A stretch of DNA of 64,000 bases from SABI01 sp963676605 (lineage in GTDB: Bacteria; Spirochaetota; Spirochaetia; Sphaerochaetales; Sphaerochaetaceae): contig CAXXSP010000018.1 in assembly GCA_963676605.2 (NCBI GenBank), positions 186,001 through 250,000 of the forward strand, read 5' to 3'. The first letter of the stretch is position 1. Each line of letters starts with the position of its first letter. A model generated the notes under the pieces. The model was not told the DNA's origin. It did not search any database and worked only from the letters and a program-made list of their open reading frames with translations. Shown one piece after another: positions 1 to 8,754 of the stretch. The position numbers and the translations under genes were made by a program.

Positions 1-1078
1 GCTGTTCATCAAGGGTTTCGATATACTCTTCAAGAGTATCCCTCTTATCCTCATAATCCTCAAGCTCATCGGAGGCCTGGTCGATCCTCTCCTGAATCAG
101 AGAAACCCGATCAGCCGCCTCCTGACGGTTCGCATGGAAGTCATGGTACCGCTGCGTGAGGAGCTCAAGACGGTCGTAGGTTCCCTTCTTCTTCTCTTCC
201 GTCTGGTGAAGACGGGTATTGAAGGAGACCCTTCTCTCATTCAGTTCTCTCAACCCTTCCTTCATCTCATCAAGCTGGTCGGTGCTCTCTTCAATCGACT
301 CTTTCAGGTCTTCGTACTCTTCGAGGTTCTCTTCAAGACTTTTCTCCTTCCGCTCCCTCAGCAGGAGAAAGGAATGAATCGTCTGAAGATTGAATTTCAC
401 ATCGATGGAGAACAGCTCATCACTCATCGTCTTGTAATTGAGAGCCCTGTCCGCCTGGATCTTTCTGGAGTCATACTGGCGTTTGATCTCCTTCAGGAGC
501 GTCTCCACCTGTTCGATATTCTCCTGTGTACGACCAAGCTTACGGGCAGCTTCCTCGCTTCTCTTCCTGAAACGTGTAATTCCTGCCGCTTCTTCAAAGA
601 TATAGCGACGGTCCTCGGGTCGTGTCGAGAGGATCTGATCGATCCTTCCCTGTTCGAGGATAGAGTAGGCACTCTTACCGACTCCTGTGTCGAAGAACAG
701 CTCCCTGATATCTTTCAGCCTTACCTGCTGGCGGTTGATGAAGAACTCGCTCTCTCCTGTACGGTAGAGTCTCCGCCGTATCTCGACTTCGCTTGATTCG
801 GAGGGGAGGAGCTGCAGTTCGTTATTGATCACAAGAGAAACTTCGGCAATATTCAGGGCAGAGCGGGTTTCGGTACCGTTGAAGATGACATCTTCCATCT
901 TTCCTGCTCTGAGGCTCTTGGTGGACTGTTCACCGAGCACCCATTTGATGGCATCGACGATATTGCTCTTCCCGCAGCCGTTCGGGCCGAGCAGACTGCT
1001 CGTGCCGGGGGCGAATTCGAGGCGTGTTCTGTCCGCGAAGGATTTGAATCCAAACAGTTCAATGCTTCGTAAAAACAA
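1..1078 (-). CDS. smc: Chromosome segregation ATPase SMC, N-terminal part (runs off window start)
   Basis: The reading frame starts at a TTG (1078-1076) preceded by GGAG six bases upstream; an in-frame TAA lies two codons before, so no earlier start is possible. The N-terminus reads MFLRSIELFGFKSFADRT, followed by the Walker A motif GPNGCGKSN and the conserved VLGEQSTKSLRAGKMEDVIF stretch typical of SMC head domains. After about residue 170 the sequence becomes charged heptad-like coiled coil (for example EYIETLDEQ at the window edge). SMC dimers compact and segregate the chromosome together with ScpA/ScpB. About 359 residues are visible, roughly a third of the usual 1,150-1,200. It is divergent from rnhB with 69 bp between the starts. 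Family assignment is certain; the remainder lies outside the window. Confidence 0.95.
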   Translation of the reverse strand, partial: MFLRSIELFGFKSFADRTRLEFAPGTSSLLGPNGCGKSNIVDAIKWVLGEQSTKSLRAGKMEDVIFNGTETRSALNIAEVSLVINNELQLLPSESSEVEIRRRLYRTGESEFFINRQQVRLKDIRELFFDTGVGKSAYSILEQGRIDQILSTRPEDRRYIFEEAAGITRFRKRSEEAARKLGRTQENIEQVETLLKEIKRQYDSRKIQADRALNYKTMSDELFSIDVKFNLQTIHSFLLLRERKEKSLEENLEEYEDLKESIEESTDQLDEMKEGLRELNERRVSFNTRLHQTEEKKKGTYDRLELLTQRYHDFHANRQEAADRVSLIQERIDQASDELEDYEDKRDTLEEYIETLDEQ

Positions 1079-1147
1079 CGGTTACTCCATGTCAGGTGAT
1101 CTCAAACGGCAATAAAACCGGCTTCAGTATATCACGTAGGAGCACTC

Positions 1148-1751
1148 TTGACAAATAGAGAGAGTGAACGTAGGGTCGGGGGTATGAGATATATATGCGG
1201 GATAGATGAAGCAGGAAGGGGACCGCTCGCGGGTCCTGTCTGTGCTGCCGCCGTGATTCTTCCTGAAGATTTCCCCGTGGAGCTCCTGGCGGATTCAAAG
1301 AAACTCTCACTGAAGAGACGTACAATTCTTGAAGATCTCATTACTGACAGAGCGCTGGCCTGGAAGGTCTCGTACAGTTCTCACGCCCTTATCGATTCCA
1401 TCAATATCCTGCAGGCTACACTCGACGCCATGAGACGGAGTTATAAAGGGGTGGCATCGAAGGGGTATCCCATCGATAAAGTCCTCGTGGACGGAAATAA
1501 AACCTTCCCCTGCCCTGACTCTGTCGAAGCTGTCGTGAAAGGGGATTCTCTCATCCCCCTCCATTATGGCGGCAAGTATCCTTGCCAAGAACCACAGGGA
1601 CAGGATCATGGAGATGCTTGATGCGAAATATCCCGAGTGGGAGTTCGCTGCCCATAAAGGGTATCCTACACAGCGGCATGCCGTTCTCTGTTCCCTCCAT
1701 GGACTCTCCCCGGTACATAGAAGAAGTTTCCGCGTACCGGCTATCAGATAA
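1148..1751 (+). CDS. rnhB: Ribonuclease HII, with an apparent +1 frameshift
   Basis: RNase HII cleaves the RNA strand of RNA/DNA hybrids and removes misincorporated ribonucleotides. The N-terminal part carries the signature YICGIDEAGRGPLAGPV with the catalytic Asp-Glu pair, then LLADSKKLS and VLVDGNK. The frame breaks after KGDSLIP in the C run at 1555-1559: removing one C restores KGDSLIPSIMAASILAK and continues through DAKYPEWEFAAHKGYPT to the SPVHRRSFRV end. TTG at 1148 is chosen because AGGAG lies five bases upstream; ATG at 1184, just before the domain, is an alternative. Length after correction is about 200 residues, normal for the family. A homopolymer error is the simplest explanation for the break, since both halves are perfectly conserved. 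Confidence 0.9.
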
Positions 1752-1764
1752 GATATTCCTCTAG

Positions 1765-2004
1765 TTACTTCGCATTCTGCTTGATGAAGTCGATAGACTT
1801 CTGGAACTCCTTGATGAATTCACCAAGGTCTTCCTTGTAGACAAGAATAGACTGCCGAAGGAAACGGCCTTCGCCTCCCTCAGTTCCCTTGCTCTCTACA
1901 ACGTTCAGGTACATGTCCCCATAGACATTCTCCTTCACATTGAAAAAGTAGGTTCTTTCTGATGTTACGAGCTTGGTAGAAAACACTTCACCTCTAATTC
2001 CCAT
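1765..2004 (-). CDS. PUR-alpha-like nucleic-acid-binding protein (DUF3276, BpuR type)
   Basis: This 79-residue protein has the compact PUR-repeat pattern: GEVFSTKLVTSERTYFFNVKE, then YLNVVESKG and a C-terminal amphipathic helix (EFIKEFQKSIDFIKQ). Proteins of this family are found in Bacteroidetes and spirochetes; the Borrelia homologue BpuR binds DNA and RNA and modulates expression of several genes. The stop lies 13 bp from the convergent rnhB stop, and the gene is divergent from the DtxR-type regulator with about 150 bp between starts. Function here is inferred from the family only; the targets are not visible. Confidence 0.8.
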   Translation of the reverse strand: MGIRGEVFSTKLVTSERTYFFNVKENVYGDMYLNVVESKGTEGGEGRFLRQSILVYKEDLGEFIKEFQKSIDFIKQNAK

Positions 2005-2152
2005 ACATTACCTCTGTTATCACGGTCTGGAATCCCTGTCGGGACTCTGTAGCACTACCCTAGCCTAAAGTAAGGAAATGTACAATTGGAGAGCTCCTCT
2101 TTTCCCTGAGACTTCAGTTGCCTTTCCCCTTTTTTTACCGTAGGATAGGGTT

Positions 2153-2870
2153 ATGGAAACGATGAAGGACATCTCACAGGAACAGGTCTCATTCGAAGAA
2201 CTTACACTCAAGTTCCCCGCGGCTGCGAACTATCTGGTGACGATGTTCCTTCTCGAACGTGAACAGGGAGTGGTTCTCAACTCTCAGCTCGCCAAAAAGC
2301 TGGAAGTCTCGAAGCCTGCGGTGAATCAGGCGATTAAACGGCTGAAAGCACTCTCTCTCGCCACCCAGGATACCTACCGGCAGATCCGGCTCACGGAGCT
2401 GGGAAGAAAGTACGGCAAGAAAGTCCTTATCAAGCATTACCTCTGTGAATATATGCTGATCAAGCGTATGAATTATCCCTGGGAAAAAGCTGATGAGGAG
2501 GCACAGAAAACTGCAGCATACGATCAGTGATGAGTTCACTTCCTACCTGTATGACTTCTTCGGTCAGCCCGACGTCTGTCCCCACGGCAATCCGTTTCCT
2601 GATTCTGAAAAAGAGGAGTATATTCTCGCCTCTTCACGACTCGATACAGCCCCGCTCAACACTCCGCTCAGGCTCCTGAGGATCACAGAGGAGGGAGAGG
2701 CGATGGCCGGACTGCTCAGATTCTGTAATATGCACAATCTCTATCCGGGAACCGCCATTACCGTACGCTCCCTTCTTGCCGATGAGAGCATCGAGGTGCT
2801 GAACGACAGCTACACGATCAAGATTCCCCTTTCCATCGCGAAGTATATCTGCTACGAAGAGATCTCGTAA
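2153..2870 (+). CDS. DtxR/MntR-family metal-dependent repressor, with an apparent +1 frameshift
   Basis: Two overlapping frames together make one DtxR-family protein of about 238 residues. The first has a winged helix-turn-helix (SQLAKKLEVSKPAVNQAIKRL, residues about 43-63, and TELGRKYGKKVLIKHYLCEYM). The second resumes at LQHTISDEFTSYLYDFFGQP with the family metal-site motif CPHGNPFP, and ends in a C-terminal FeoA/SH3-like domain (PLRLLRITEEGE to IKIPLSIAKYICYEEIS). The break is in the A run 2507-2510; one A fewer gives EEAQKLQHTISDEF. Family members sense Mn or Fe and repress uptake systems. It converges on the feo operon, whose promoter contains palindromes, so control of feo is a reasonable inference. 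A ribosome site (AGGATAGGG) precedes the ATG. Confidence 0.85.
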
Positions 2871-2893
2871 CACTCCTCGGGAAAGGGGAGTGT
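2870..2893. terminator. Hairpin between convergent dtxR-type gene and feo operon
   Basis: ACACTCC at 2870-2876 pairs with GGAGTGT at 2887-2893 around a ten-base loop. It lies exactly between the convergent stops and can fold on either strand. No long T run follows, so a bidirectional terminator is inferred from position. Confidence 0.5.
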
Positions 2894-2902
2894 ATTCCAG
2901 GC

Positions 2903-3049
2903 TCAGCGCTTCTCCGTTGAGCAGCCTCCGCTGAGAGGACAGGCGGAACATCCGCTGCACTTCACGTTATTCTTCTTATCCCTGATGATTTTGATGACGG
3001 GAAGGGTCAGAATCCCTGCGATAATGAGAGCGACGATGATATTACCCAT
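2903..3049 (-). CDS. FeoB-associated Cys-rich small membrane protein (FeoC-like position)
   Basis: This 48-residue reading frame begins one base after the feoB stop (ATG 3049-3047, GGAGG upstream). It has one N-terminal membrane helix (MGNIIVALIIAGILTLPVI), a basic stretch (KIIRDKKNN), and a Cys-rich tail with CSGCSACPLSGGC. This is the layout of the FeoB-associated Cys-rich membrane protein family found at the end of many anaerobe feoAB operons. The four cysteines could bind iron or a cluster; that is inference. It is too short for routine gene calling but translational coupling to feoB and the motif support it. Confidence 0.8.
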   Translation of the reverse strand: MGNIIVALIIAGILTLPVIKIIRDKKNNVKCSGCSACPLSGGCSTEKR

Positions 3050-3050
3050 A

Positions 3051-5063
3051 TCACACCTCCGCCCGCAGCGGCTTTCTCACTCTGACCTTGTGCTCTTTCG
3101 GTGAGCGGATCAGGAGGAGTATCACCACAATGAAGATCATCACTGCCCCAAGGCCGCCCAGAAATCCCTCACCCACGCTGCCTGTCGTGATAAGCGTTCC
3201 TACCTGATAAATCAGGAAGGAGACCACGTAGCCGGTTCCCAGCTGGTATCCAATGGCTCCGAACAGCCATTTCTTAGATTCAAGCTCGGCATTCATCGCC
3301 CCGATGGCTGCAAAGCAGGGAGGGGTGAAGAGATTGAAAGCCAGATAGCTCAGTGCCGCAACTGCTCCGATACCGAAGACTCCGACCACCTGCTGACCGT
3401 CAGCGACGAGAGCAAGGTCCTCAACCGATATGAAGTTCGTGATGGAAAAGGTGACTGCGAGTGTTCCCACTACATTCTCCTTGGCGATGAAGCCTGTGAT
3501 TGCTGCAGCCGCAAACTGCCAGAGTCCGAAGCCGAGAGGAATGAAGAGGAAGGCAAGAGGAGATGCAAGTGAGGCAAGGATGCTCGTTTCCGGTGCGCTT
3601 TCCACGACCACAGAGAGATCCCAGGTGAACGACTGGAGGAGCTGCACAACCGCATTACATACGAGTATGATAGTTCCCGCTTTCACGAGGAAGGCCTTTC
3701 CCCGGTGGAGCATGCTCAGTGCCGCTCTCTTGAGCGAAGGGATACGGTATTCGGGGAGTTCCATGATGAAGTAGGTCTGAGAGGTATCGCCGGTGATCTT
3801 TCGGATGATGAGCCCGCTCACGATCACGAGGACAATAGCTAAAAGATACATGCTGGTTCCGACCCACGAGGCATCAGTGAAGAAGATGCCGCTGAACAGC
3901 GCGATGATCGGAAGCTTCGCTCCGCAGGGCATGAAGGGAGAGAGCATCGCCGTCGTCCGCCTCTGTCGGACGTTCCTGATCGTACGGGTAGCCATGATTC
4001 CCGGTATGGCGCAGCCGGTAGCGACAATCATGGGAATGATCGATTTTCCCGACAGTCCTATCTTCTTGAAGAATCTGTCCATCACCACTGCCACACGTGC
4101 CATGTACCCGACATCTTCAAGGAGCGCAAGGGTGAAGAAGAGGACCATGATGAGGGGCAGGAAGCCGATCAGGGCTCCGACTCCTCCTATGATCCCGTCA
4201 AGAAGCAGTGAAGAGAGCACCGGATGTACCGTCTCGGGTAGCAGTCCTTCAACGAAGGCATACAGTGCATCAATCCAGGAAACAAACAGGTCGGCAAGGA
4301 AGGGTCCGAGCCAGCTCTGTGATATCGAGAATACCAGGTAGATGACCCCGACGAATATCGGGATACCGAGCCACCGGTGTGCGACCACCCGGTCGATTCT
4401 GTCCTGGAATGTCTGCGAATGGGAACTGACCTTTCTTCGCTCAACCTGAGAGATGATGGAGTCAACCTTCTCGAACCGCTTGAGTTCATTCGCCTTCGAC
4501 TCTTCCTGGTTATGCACATCGGAAACCCTCACTGAGAGCACCGGCTTCCGTGTACTCCCTGCGACCTGCCTGACCGCCTCGATCAACGGAAAGAATTCCT
4601 GACGACGGCCTCCCCGCACAGCGACCGTCTCGACAACAGGAGCAGCCAGCCGCTCACTGAGAATAAGAGTATCCAGAACGATCCCTTTCTTCCTGACGAG
4701 GTCGGCTTTGTTCAGGGCGACCACGACAGGGATGCCGAGCTCCATCAGCTGAGTGGTAAAAAAGAGAGAACGGGAAAGATTCGTCGCATCTACGACATTC
4801 ACGATCACATCGGGCTTCTCCGTCTCGACGAAGGTCCGTGTAATCGACTCCTCTTCCGTGAAGGGAGACATCGAATAGGCTCCGGGAAGATCGACAACGC
4901 TCATGAACTCATCAGCACCGCGGCAGAGCCCCCGTCTCACTCTTCCCTCTTTCCTCTCTACCGTGACACCGGGCCAGTTGCCCACGTGTTCCACTCTGCC
5001 GCTTAATGCATTGAACAGGGTCGTCTTCCCGCTGTTCGGGTTTCCTGCTAACGCTATTTTCAT
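3051..5063 (-). CDS. feoB: Ferrous iron transport protein B
   Basis: FeoB is the inner-membrane GTP-dependent Fe(II) importer. The N-terminal G domain shows G1 GNPNSGKTT (residues 7-15), G3 VDLPGAYSMSPFT and G4 ALNKADLV. The membrane part has the two Gate-domain cysteine motifs, ATGCAIPGIMATRT/PFMPCGAKLPI and FTPPCFAAIGAMN, and about ten hydrophobic helices. At 670 residues it is normal length for a compact FeoB. It sits between feoA (27 bp upstream) and a small Cys-rich gene that starts one base after its stop, forming a classic anaerobic iron-uptake operon. The promoter is expected upstream of feoA, where palindromes suggest metal-dependent repression. Confidence 0.97.
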   Translation of the reverse strand: MKIALAGNPNSGKTTLFNALSGRVEHVGNWPGVTVERKEGRVRRGLCRGADEFMSVVDLPGAYSMSPFTEEESITRTFVETEKPDVIVNVVDATNLSRSLFFTTQLMELGIPVVVALNKADLVRKKGIVLDTLILSERLAAPVVETVAVRGGRRQEFFPLIEAVRQVAGSTRKPVLSVRVSDVHNQEESKANELKRFEKVDSIISQVERRKVSSHSQTFQDRIDRVVAHRWLGIPIFVGVIYLVFSISQSWLGPFLADLFVSWIDALYAFVEGLLPETVHPVLSSLLLDGIIGGVGALIGFLPLIMVLFFTLALLEDVGYMARVAVVMDRFFKKIGLSGKSIIPMIVATGCAIPGIMATRTIRNVRQRRTTAMLSPFMPCGAKLPIIALFSGIFFTDASWVGTSMYLLAIVLVIVSGLIIRKITGDTSQTYFIMELPEYRIPSLKRAALSMLHRGKAFLVKAGTIILVCNAVVQLLQSFTWDLSVVVESAPETSILASLASPLAFLFIPLGFGLWQFAAAAITGFIAKENVVGTLAVTFSITNFISVEDLALVADGQQVVGVFGIGAVAALSYLAFNLFTPPCFAAIGAMNAELESKKWLFGAIGYQLGTGYVVSFLIYQVGTLITTGSVGEGFLGGLGAVMIFIVVILLLIRSPKEHKVRVRKPLRAEV

Positions 5064-5090
5064 AGATAACTCCTTGAAGATGTCGATTTC

Positions 5091-5303
5091 TTACACGCAG
5101 ATTGCATGAGCCAGGGATGAGTCGATACTGTACCGTGCATCCTTCACACCGATGATCACATTCTTCTTCAGATGGCTGATAATCGTGACGGACTCTCCGC
5201 AGAAGCATCCGAGCGTGAACAGAAAATCTTCCATACCCTCTTCTCTCGCTTCTATTTTCGATATCGTATAGGTCGTATTGACTGCCCCTTCAGATAATCT
5301 CAT
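5091..5303 (-). CDS. feoA: FeoA-domain protein
   Basis: This is a 70-residue SH3-like FeoA protein (MRLSEGAVNTTYTISKIEA, then FLFTLGCFCGESVTIISHL and SIDSSLAHAICV). FeoA is a small cytoplasmic partner that stimulates FeoB. Two in-frame ATGs occur at 5309 and 5303; the ribosome site AAGGAG directly abuts the first and is six bases from the second, so 5303 is preferred. It is the first gene of the feo operon and follows the regulated promoter at 5334-5361. Confidence 0.88.
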   Translation of the reverse strand: MRLSEGAVNTTYTISKIEAREEGMEDFLFTLGCFCGESVTIISHLKKNVIIGVKDARYSIDSSLAHAICV

Positions 5304-5332
5304 ATGCATCTCCTTCTCAATCGTGCTAGGTA

Positions 5333-5391
5333 TAGTTTATCCAGATTAACTATTTTGTCAATAGATTTACTTACTTATATGATTTTATAAG
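5333..5391 (-). promoter_or_regulatory. feo promoter with three inverted repeats (putative metal-repressor operator)
   Basis: On the minus strand a TTGACA -35 (5361-5356) and TAAACT -10 (5339-5334) are 16 bases apart, about 30 bp before feoA. Three inverted repeats overlap it: TAGTTTATCCAGATTAACTA (5333-5352) between -10 and -35, CTATT-N5-AATAG (5350-5364) over the -35, and CTTATA-N6-TATAAG (5374-5391) upstream. Repression by the nearby DtxR-family protein is inferred, not shown. Confidence 0.5.
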
Positions 5392-5430
5392 ATAAAAAGT
5401 ATTTCCTTGTTAACTTATAAAGGAGTTGCG

Positions 5431-5805
5431 TTGTTCCCTCTGGCATACTATATTTCTTGTATGGAACAGCAGGTACAGCAGTATATGGATAGCCTATCCC
5501 CTGAGCTTCGCAGCAGATGTATGGTTTTCAGAGAGAAAATTCGTGCACTCGCAGGAGCGTGTGAAGAAGGCGTCGCCTACGGGATCCCGTTCATCGCACG
5601 CAGTGGTAAAAGGATCATCTATTACGGAGTGACGAAGAAATGGGTCGCCCTCTACCCGGAAGCAGAGGCTGTCGAGGTGTTTACAGAGAAGCTGGCAGGA
5701 TATTCAACGAGTAAGGGAACCATCAGGTTCCCACACACAAAAGAGATTGACTATGCTCTCATTGGCGAGATCATAGCATACAGGATTGAGCTGCAGGGGC
5801 TCTGA
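5431..5805 (+). CDS. DUF1801 (YdhG-like) protein
   Basis: A protein of about 124 residues with the DUF1801 pattern: YMDSLSPELRSRCMVFREKI, then EGVAYGIPFIARSGKRIIYY, a WVALYPEAEAVEVF strand and the typical end STSKGTIRFPHTKEIDYALI. The family has a small alpha/beta fold of unknown biochemical role. The TTG at 5431 is chosen because AAAGGAG lies five bases upstream; ATG at 5461 is the alternative. It is divergent from feoA and its stop abuts the convergent galactarate dehydratase stop with no spacer. Confidence 0.75.
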   Translation: MFPLAYYISCMEQQVQQYMDSLSPELRSRCMVFREKIRALAGACEEGVAYGIPFIARSGKRIIYYGVTKKWVALYPEAEAVEVFTEKLAGYSTSKGTIRFPHTKEIDYALIGEIIAYRIELQGL

Positions 5806-7335
5806 TCAGGTCACGGGTCCCGGAGTGAAGAGCACGAGGTCGTTCTCGAGACCGAGGGATTCCGCCATGGTCTCTTTTCCGCTCGCTGTATCGAGAACCA
5901 TCTTGAATAGATCCATGGCAATATCATCAAGAGTTTTTTCAGAAGTGAGAACAACACCCGCATCGAAATCAATCAGGTCAGGCCAGCGCTGAGCGAGCTC
6001 ACTTCGCGTTGCGAGTTTCATGACCGGAACCATCGCCAGAGAATAGGGAGTACCCCGCCCTGTGGAGAACATATGGAGGTTCATCCCTGCAGCCAGCTGG
6101 AGCGTGCCTGCAATGAAGTCGCTAGCGGGAGTAGCCGCGAAGATGAGACCCTTCTTGGAAGCTCTCTCTCCAGGAGAGAGCACTTCGACGATGGTGGAGG
6201 AACCCGATTTCACGAAGGAACCGAGTGCCTTTTCTGTAATATTCGCGAGGCCTCCGGCCTTATTTCCAGGAGTCGTGTTGGCCGCCCGGTCGGCTCCACC
6301 GGCTGCGAGGTAGGCATCATACTCTCTGAATTCTTCTATCAGCTTATCACTCACCTCTTGTGTCTCACAGCGGTCAGAGAGGATATGAACGACATCCCTC
6401 ACCTCGGTAACTTCCGAAAAGATCACCGTTCCTCCTGCATTAACGATAAGGTCTGCGACTTTCCCCAGAAGAGGATTCGCCGTCACTCCTGAGAACGCAT
6501 CTGAGCCGCCGCACTGCATTCCCACCGTAAGCTCGGAAACCGGACAGAGGACACGTACTTTCCTGTTCAGACGCTCCAGGTGCTGTTCAGCCAGTTTCAT
6601 CCCGTATTCAATCATCCCTGTAAATCCGATGATATGCTCATCCTGAAGCGTAAGCAGAGAGCCGCACTCTTCCATCAGGCAGCCGTCAGTGATCATCTCG
6701 GGACGGAGTTTCTCACAACCGAGAGAGAGGATCATCAGCTCATCAGAGATATTCGGATTCCGTGAGATATTCTTAATCGTCCTGATCGGGACGCTTGCCC
6801 CGGGGGCATCGATTGCGACACCGCACCCGTACCCATGGTTGATACCGATGACATCGTCGACATTGGGGTAGAGAGGAAGCAGGTCTTTCCTGATTCTCTT
6901 TACGAGATGATCCACGATCCCCTTCGTACACTGTACGGTGGTGGAAATACCGAGGATATTTCGGGTAGCCACCGAGCCGTCTTTATTCATATATCCCTGG
7001 AAAAAATACTCAGGAGATACGGAAGTGTTCTCAGATACCGCAACCGGATGGTACTCTATCTCATCGAGTGCAGGAGGTTCAGGGATCAGCAGATCTTCTT
7101 TGGCTATCGGTGAACCTGCAGGGATATCACGGAGTGCATATCCGATCACATGTCCGTACCGGAGAACCGGTGCACCTTTCAGCATAGAAACAAGGGCAAC
7201 CTTATGCCCCTGCTCTACCCTACCGGTAACAGCGATGTTCTGCTCGATAACATCGCCCGTGTTCAAGCCTGCACCGGTTCTTGCGATACCGACAGTATCA
7301 TGTGGATGTAATTTCAGAACCACTGAACCCTCCAA
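5806..7335 (-). CDS. garD: Galactarate dehydratase (UxaA/GarD family)
   Basis: GarD dehydrates galactarate (meso-galactaric acid) to 5-dehydro-4-deoxyglucarate in the cytoplasm. The 509-residue protein follows the enterobacterial enzyme throughout. The short N-terminal SAF-like domain has GHKVAL and RYGHVIGYALRDIPAG. The main UxaA domain follows, with YMNKDGSVATRNILGI, GINHGYGCGVAIDAPGA, SLGCEKLRPE, GMQCGGSDAFSGVTANP and the TPGNKAGGLANITEKALGS stretch. The end (LFTPGPVT) also matches. The distinction from altronate dehydratase rests on the joined two-domain architecture and overall similarity. It is the last gene of the minus-strand sugar-acid operon, two bases after the DUF3237 gene. An uptake system and two hydrolases upstream suggest the imported compound may be a lactone or ester of a sugar diacid. 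Confidence 0.88.
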   Translation of the reverse strand: MEGSVVLKLHPHDTVGIARTGAGLNTGDVIEQNIAVTGRVEQGHKVALVSMLKGAPVLRYGHVIGYALRDIPAGSPIAKEDLLIPEPPALDEIEYHPVAVSENTSVSPEYFFQGYMNKDGSVATRNILGISTTVQCTKGIVDHLVKRIRKDLLPLYPNVDDVIGINHGYGCGVAIDAPGASVPIRTIKNISRNPNISDELMILSLGCEKLRPEMITDGCLMEECGSLLTLQDEHIIGFTGMIEYGMKLAEQHLERLNRKVRVLCPVSELTVGMQCGGSDAFSGVTANPLLGKVADLIVNAGGTVIFSEVTEVRDVVHILSDRCETQEVSDKLIEEFREYDAYLAAGGADRAANTTPGNKAGGLANITEKALGSFVKSGSSTIVEVLSPGERASKKGLIFAATPASDFIAGTLQLAAGMNLHMFSTGRGTPYSLAMVPVMKLATRSELAQRWPDLIDFDAGVVLTSEKTLDDIAMDLFKMVLDTASGKETMAESLGLENDLVLFTPGPVT

Positions 7336-7337
7336 TC

Positions 7338-7862
7338 CTATCTAACAATCCAGGCATCATAGATGACGCCGGGAGACTTTCTCGAGATCACGACGCCGAA
7401 GGCAACCACATTATTCAGCCAGGAATAGCGTTCATCTGCAGTCTCGAAATAGAGATGCTGTTTGAAATAATACTCGCTCGGATCAACAGGTTCACGCGCC
7501 ATCCTCTTTTTCAGGACTTCCTCGCTCTGCCATTGATACCCTTTCGTCGAGATGGTGATATATGCACCGTCATCGGTTTTCAGCATATACCGCGTATCGA
7601 TCTGCTTCGTGGTGGGATTCCTATGATCCGTCGTATTCCAGTCAGCACCGAGATTCAGGACCTCACCCTTGATTCGGGGACCTTCAAACCTTCCTCCGGT
7701 CACCGGAATCACCTTGAGAAAACCGTTATTCACGGCGCCTATTTCGATAGGCGCGGAAACATCCGCGACGAGACGGTAGAGAAATTCCAGGTCGGGAGCA
7801 GGAGGAACAAATCCATTCCCCTGCTCGCGGGTATACTGTTCAAATTCAGGACTCAGCTTCAT
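7338..7862 (-). CDS. DUF3237 family protein
   Basis: This 174-residue protein matches the DUF3237 barrel: LEFLYRLVADVSAPIEIGAV, VIPVTGGRFEGPRIKGEVL, GADWNTTD, DTRYMLKTDDGAYITISTKG and the end FETADERYSWLNNVVAFGVV. The family has no settled activity and recurs in gene clusters for degradation of aromatic and sugar-acid compounds. It sits one base after the MBL hydrolase stop and two before garD, so the three are almost certainly co-translated. A role on the same substrate, for example binding or isomerising a lactone, is only inferred from position. Confidence 0.8.
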   Translation of the reverse strand: MKLSPEFEQYTREQGNGFVPPAPDLEFLYRLVADVSAPIEIGAVNNGFLKVIPVTGGRFEGPRIKGEVLNLGADWNTTDHRNPTTKQIDTRYMLKTDDGAYITISTKGYQWQSEEVLKKRMAREPVDPSEYYFKQHLYFETADERYSWLNNVVAFGVVISRKSPGVIYDAWIVR

Positions 7863-7863
7863 A

Positions 7864-8691
7864 TTAGCTCATCAGCTCCTTTACCACTGCGACTCTCTTA
7901 TCAATCAGATCGCCCCAGACTGAGGGGTCAAGGAAGGGATTGAAGTCATCGGTTATCTGATCCACCTTCTCCAGCATGTTCACCTGATTGGGATGGGAAC
8001 CCAGGGTGATATCTACTGGATAGTCCCTCACCTTCTTCATGCTCTCAAGGTAGGCTTCTCTCATAGGTCGGAATACCGGGTAGTCAGCAAGAAACTCGTC
8101 AGTGAGTGTATTCCAGCCAATACCTCCATGAAGACCGACACGGTGAATTGTTCCGTCTGCCTCAGTCACATTAAAAAAGAAGGAGGTTGTTCCGGGCGTA
8201 TGACCGGGTGTCAACACGGTATCAATCGTGAGATCGCCCAGAATGATCGGGGAGTCATCATCATAATAGAAGTCGGGGGTATAGGAACCGCAGGGATATC
8301 CATTATCGAACATCTGCTCCGGATGTTCAGCCAGCATCTGTTCATCTTCTCGGCTCATATAGAGTTTTGCACCGCTCGCTTCGAGCAGAGGACGAAGTCC
8401 GCCGGCATGATCATAGTGGCCGTGGGAGAGGAGAATAAACTTGATATCAGCAGGATCGAACCCGAGCTTCCGGATACTCTCAAAGACGAGATAGATCTGA
8501 GGCTGCATGGTCGAATCGATGAGGATGAGCCCTTCACTGCTCTCAAGCAGATATGCTCCTACCCATGAATTCCCCACATAATAGGTTCTCGGTGCCACCC
8601 TGAAAGGATCTACTGCAACTTCCCAGGGTCTTCGACATCCCTGATGAAGATAATCAACCGGTTCCATCGGTTTCTGTTCTTTACTGGTCAT
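7864..8691 (-). CDS. MBL-fold metallohydrolase
   Basis: A 275-residue metallo-beta-lactamase-fold enzyme. Metal ligands are visible: HGHYDHAGG (HxHxDH, residues about 90-98), TPGHTPGTTSF (third His) and LGSHPNQ (last His), together with the AYLLESSEGLILIDS N-terminal strand. The layout resembles the B3-like/lactonase branch, but the substrate cannot be read from sequence. No signal peptide is seen, so it is probably cytoplasmic. It lies between a TctC solute-binding gene and DUF3237-garD; lactone or ester hydrolysis of an imported sugar acid is a reasonable guess. A 13-bp-arm hairpin separates it from the upstream tctC. Confidence 0.82.
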   Translation of the reverse strand: MTSKEQKPMEPVDYLHQGCRRPWEVAVDPFRVAPRTYYVGNSWVGAYLLESSEGLILIDSTMQPQIYLVFESIRKLGFDPADIKFILLSHGHYDHAGGLRPLLEASGAKLYMSREDEQMLAEHPEQMFDNGYPCGSYTPDFYYDDDSPIILGDLTIDTVLTPGHTPGTTSFFFNVTEADGTIHRVGLHGGIGWNTLTDEFLADYPVFRPMREAYLESMKKVRDYPVDITLGSHPNQVNMLEKVDQITDDFNPFLDPSVWGDLIDKRVAVVKELMS

Positions 8692-8715
8692 TCCTTAACC
8701 TCTTTTTAATACTAC

Positions 8716-8744
8716 AGGCCTCTTCCCTGTTAAGGGAAGGGCCT
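8716..8744 (-). other. Intercistronic hairpin between tctC and MBL gene
   Basis: AGGCCTCTTCCCT (8716-8728) pairs with AGGGAAGGGCCT (8733-8744), allowing one bulge. There is no T run on the minus strand, so it more likely stabilises the upstream tctC message or partly attenuates than terminates. Confidence 0.55.
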
Positions 8745-8754
8745 GCATGTTTCA

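Noticed and set aside
3793..4341. Long open frames on the strand opposite feoB (and likewise opposite secA, ppdK and tctA)
   Set aside because: They are antisense shadows of conserved genes, lack ribosome sites and show low-complexity Arg/Ser-rich translations.
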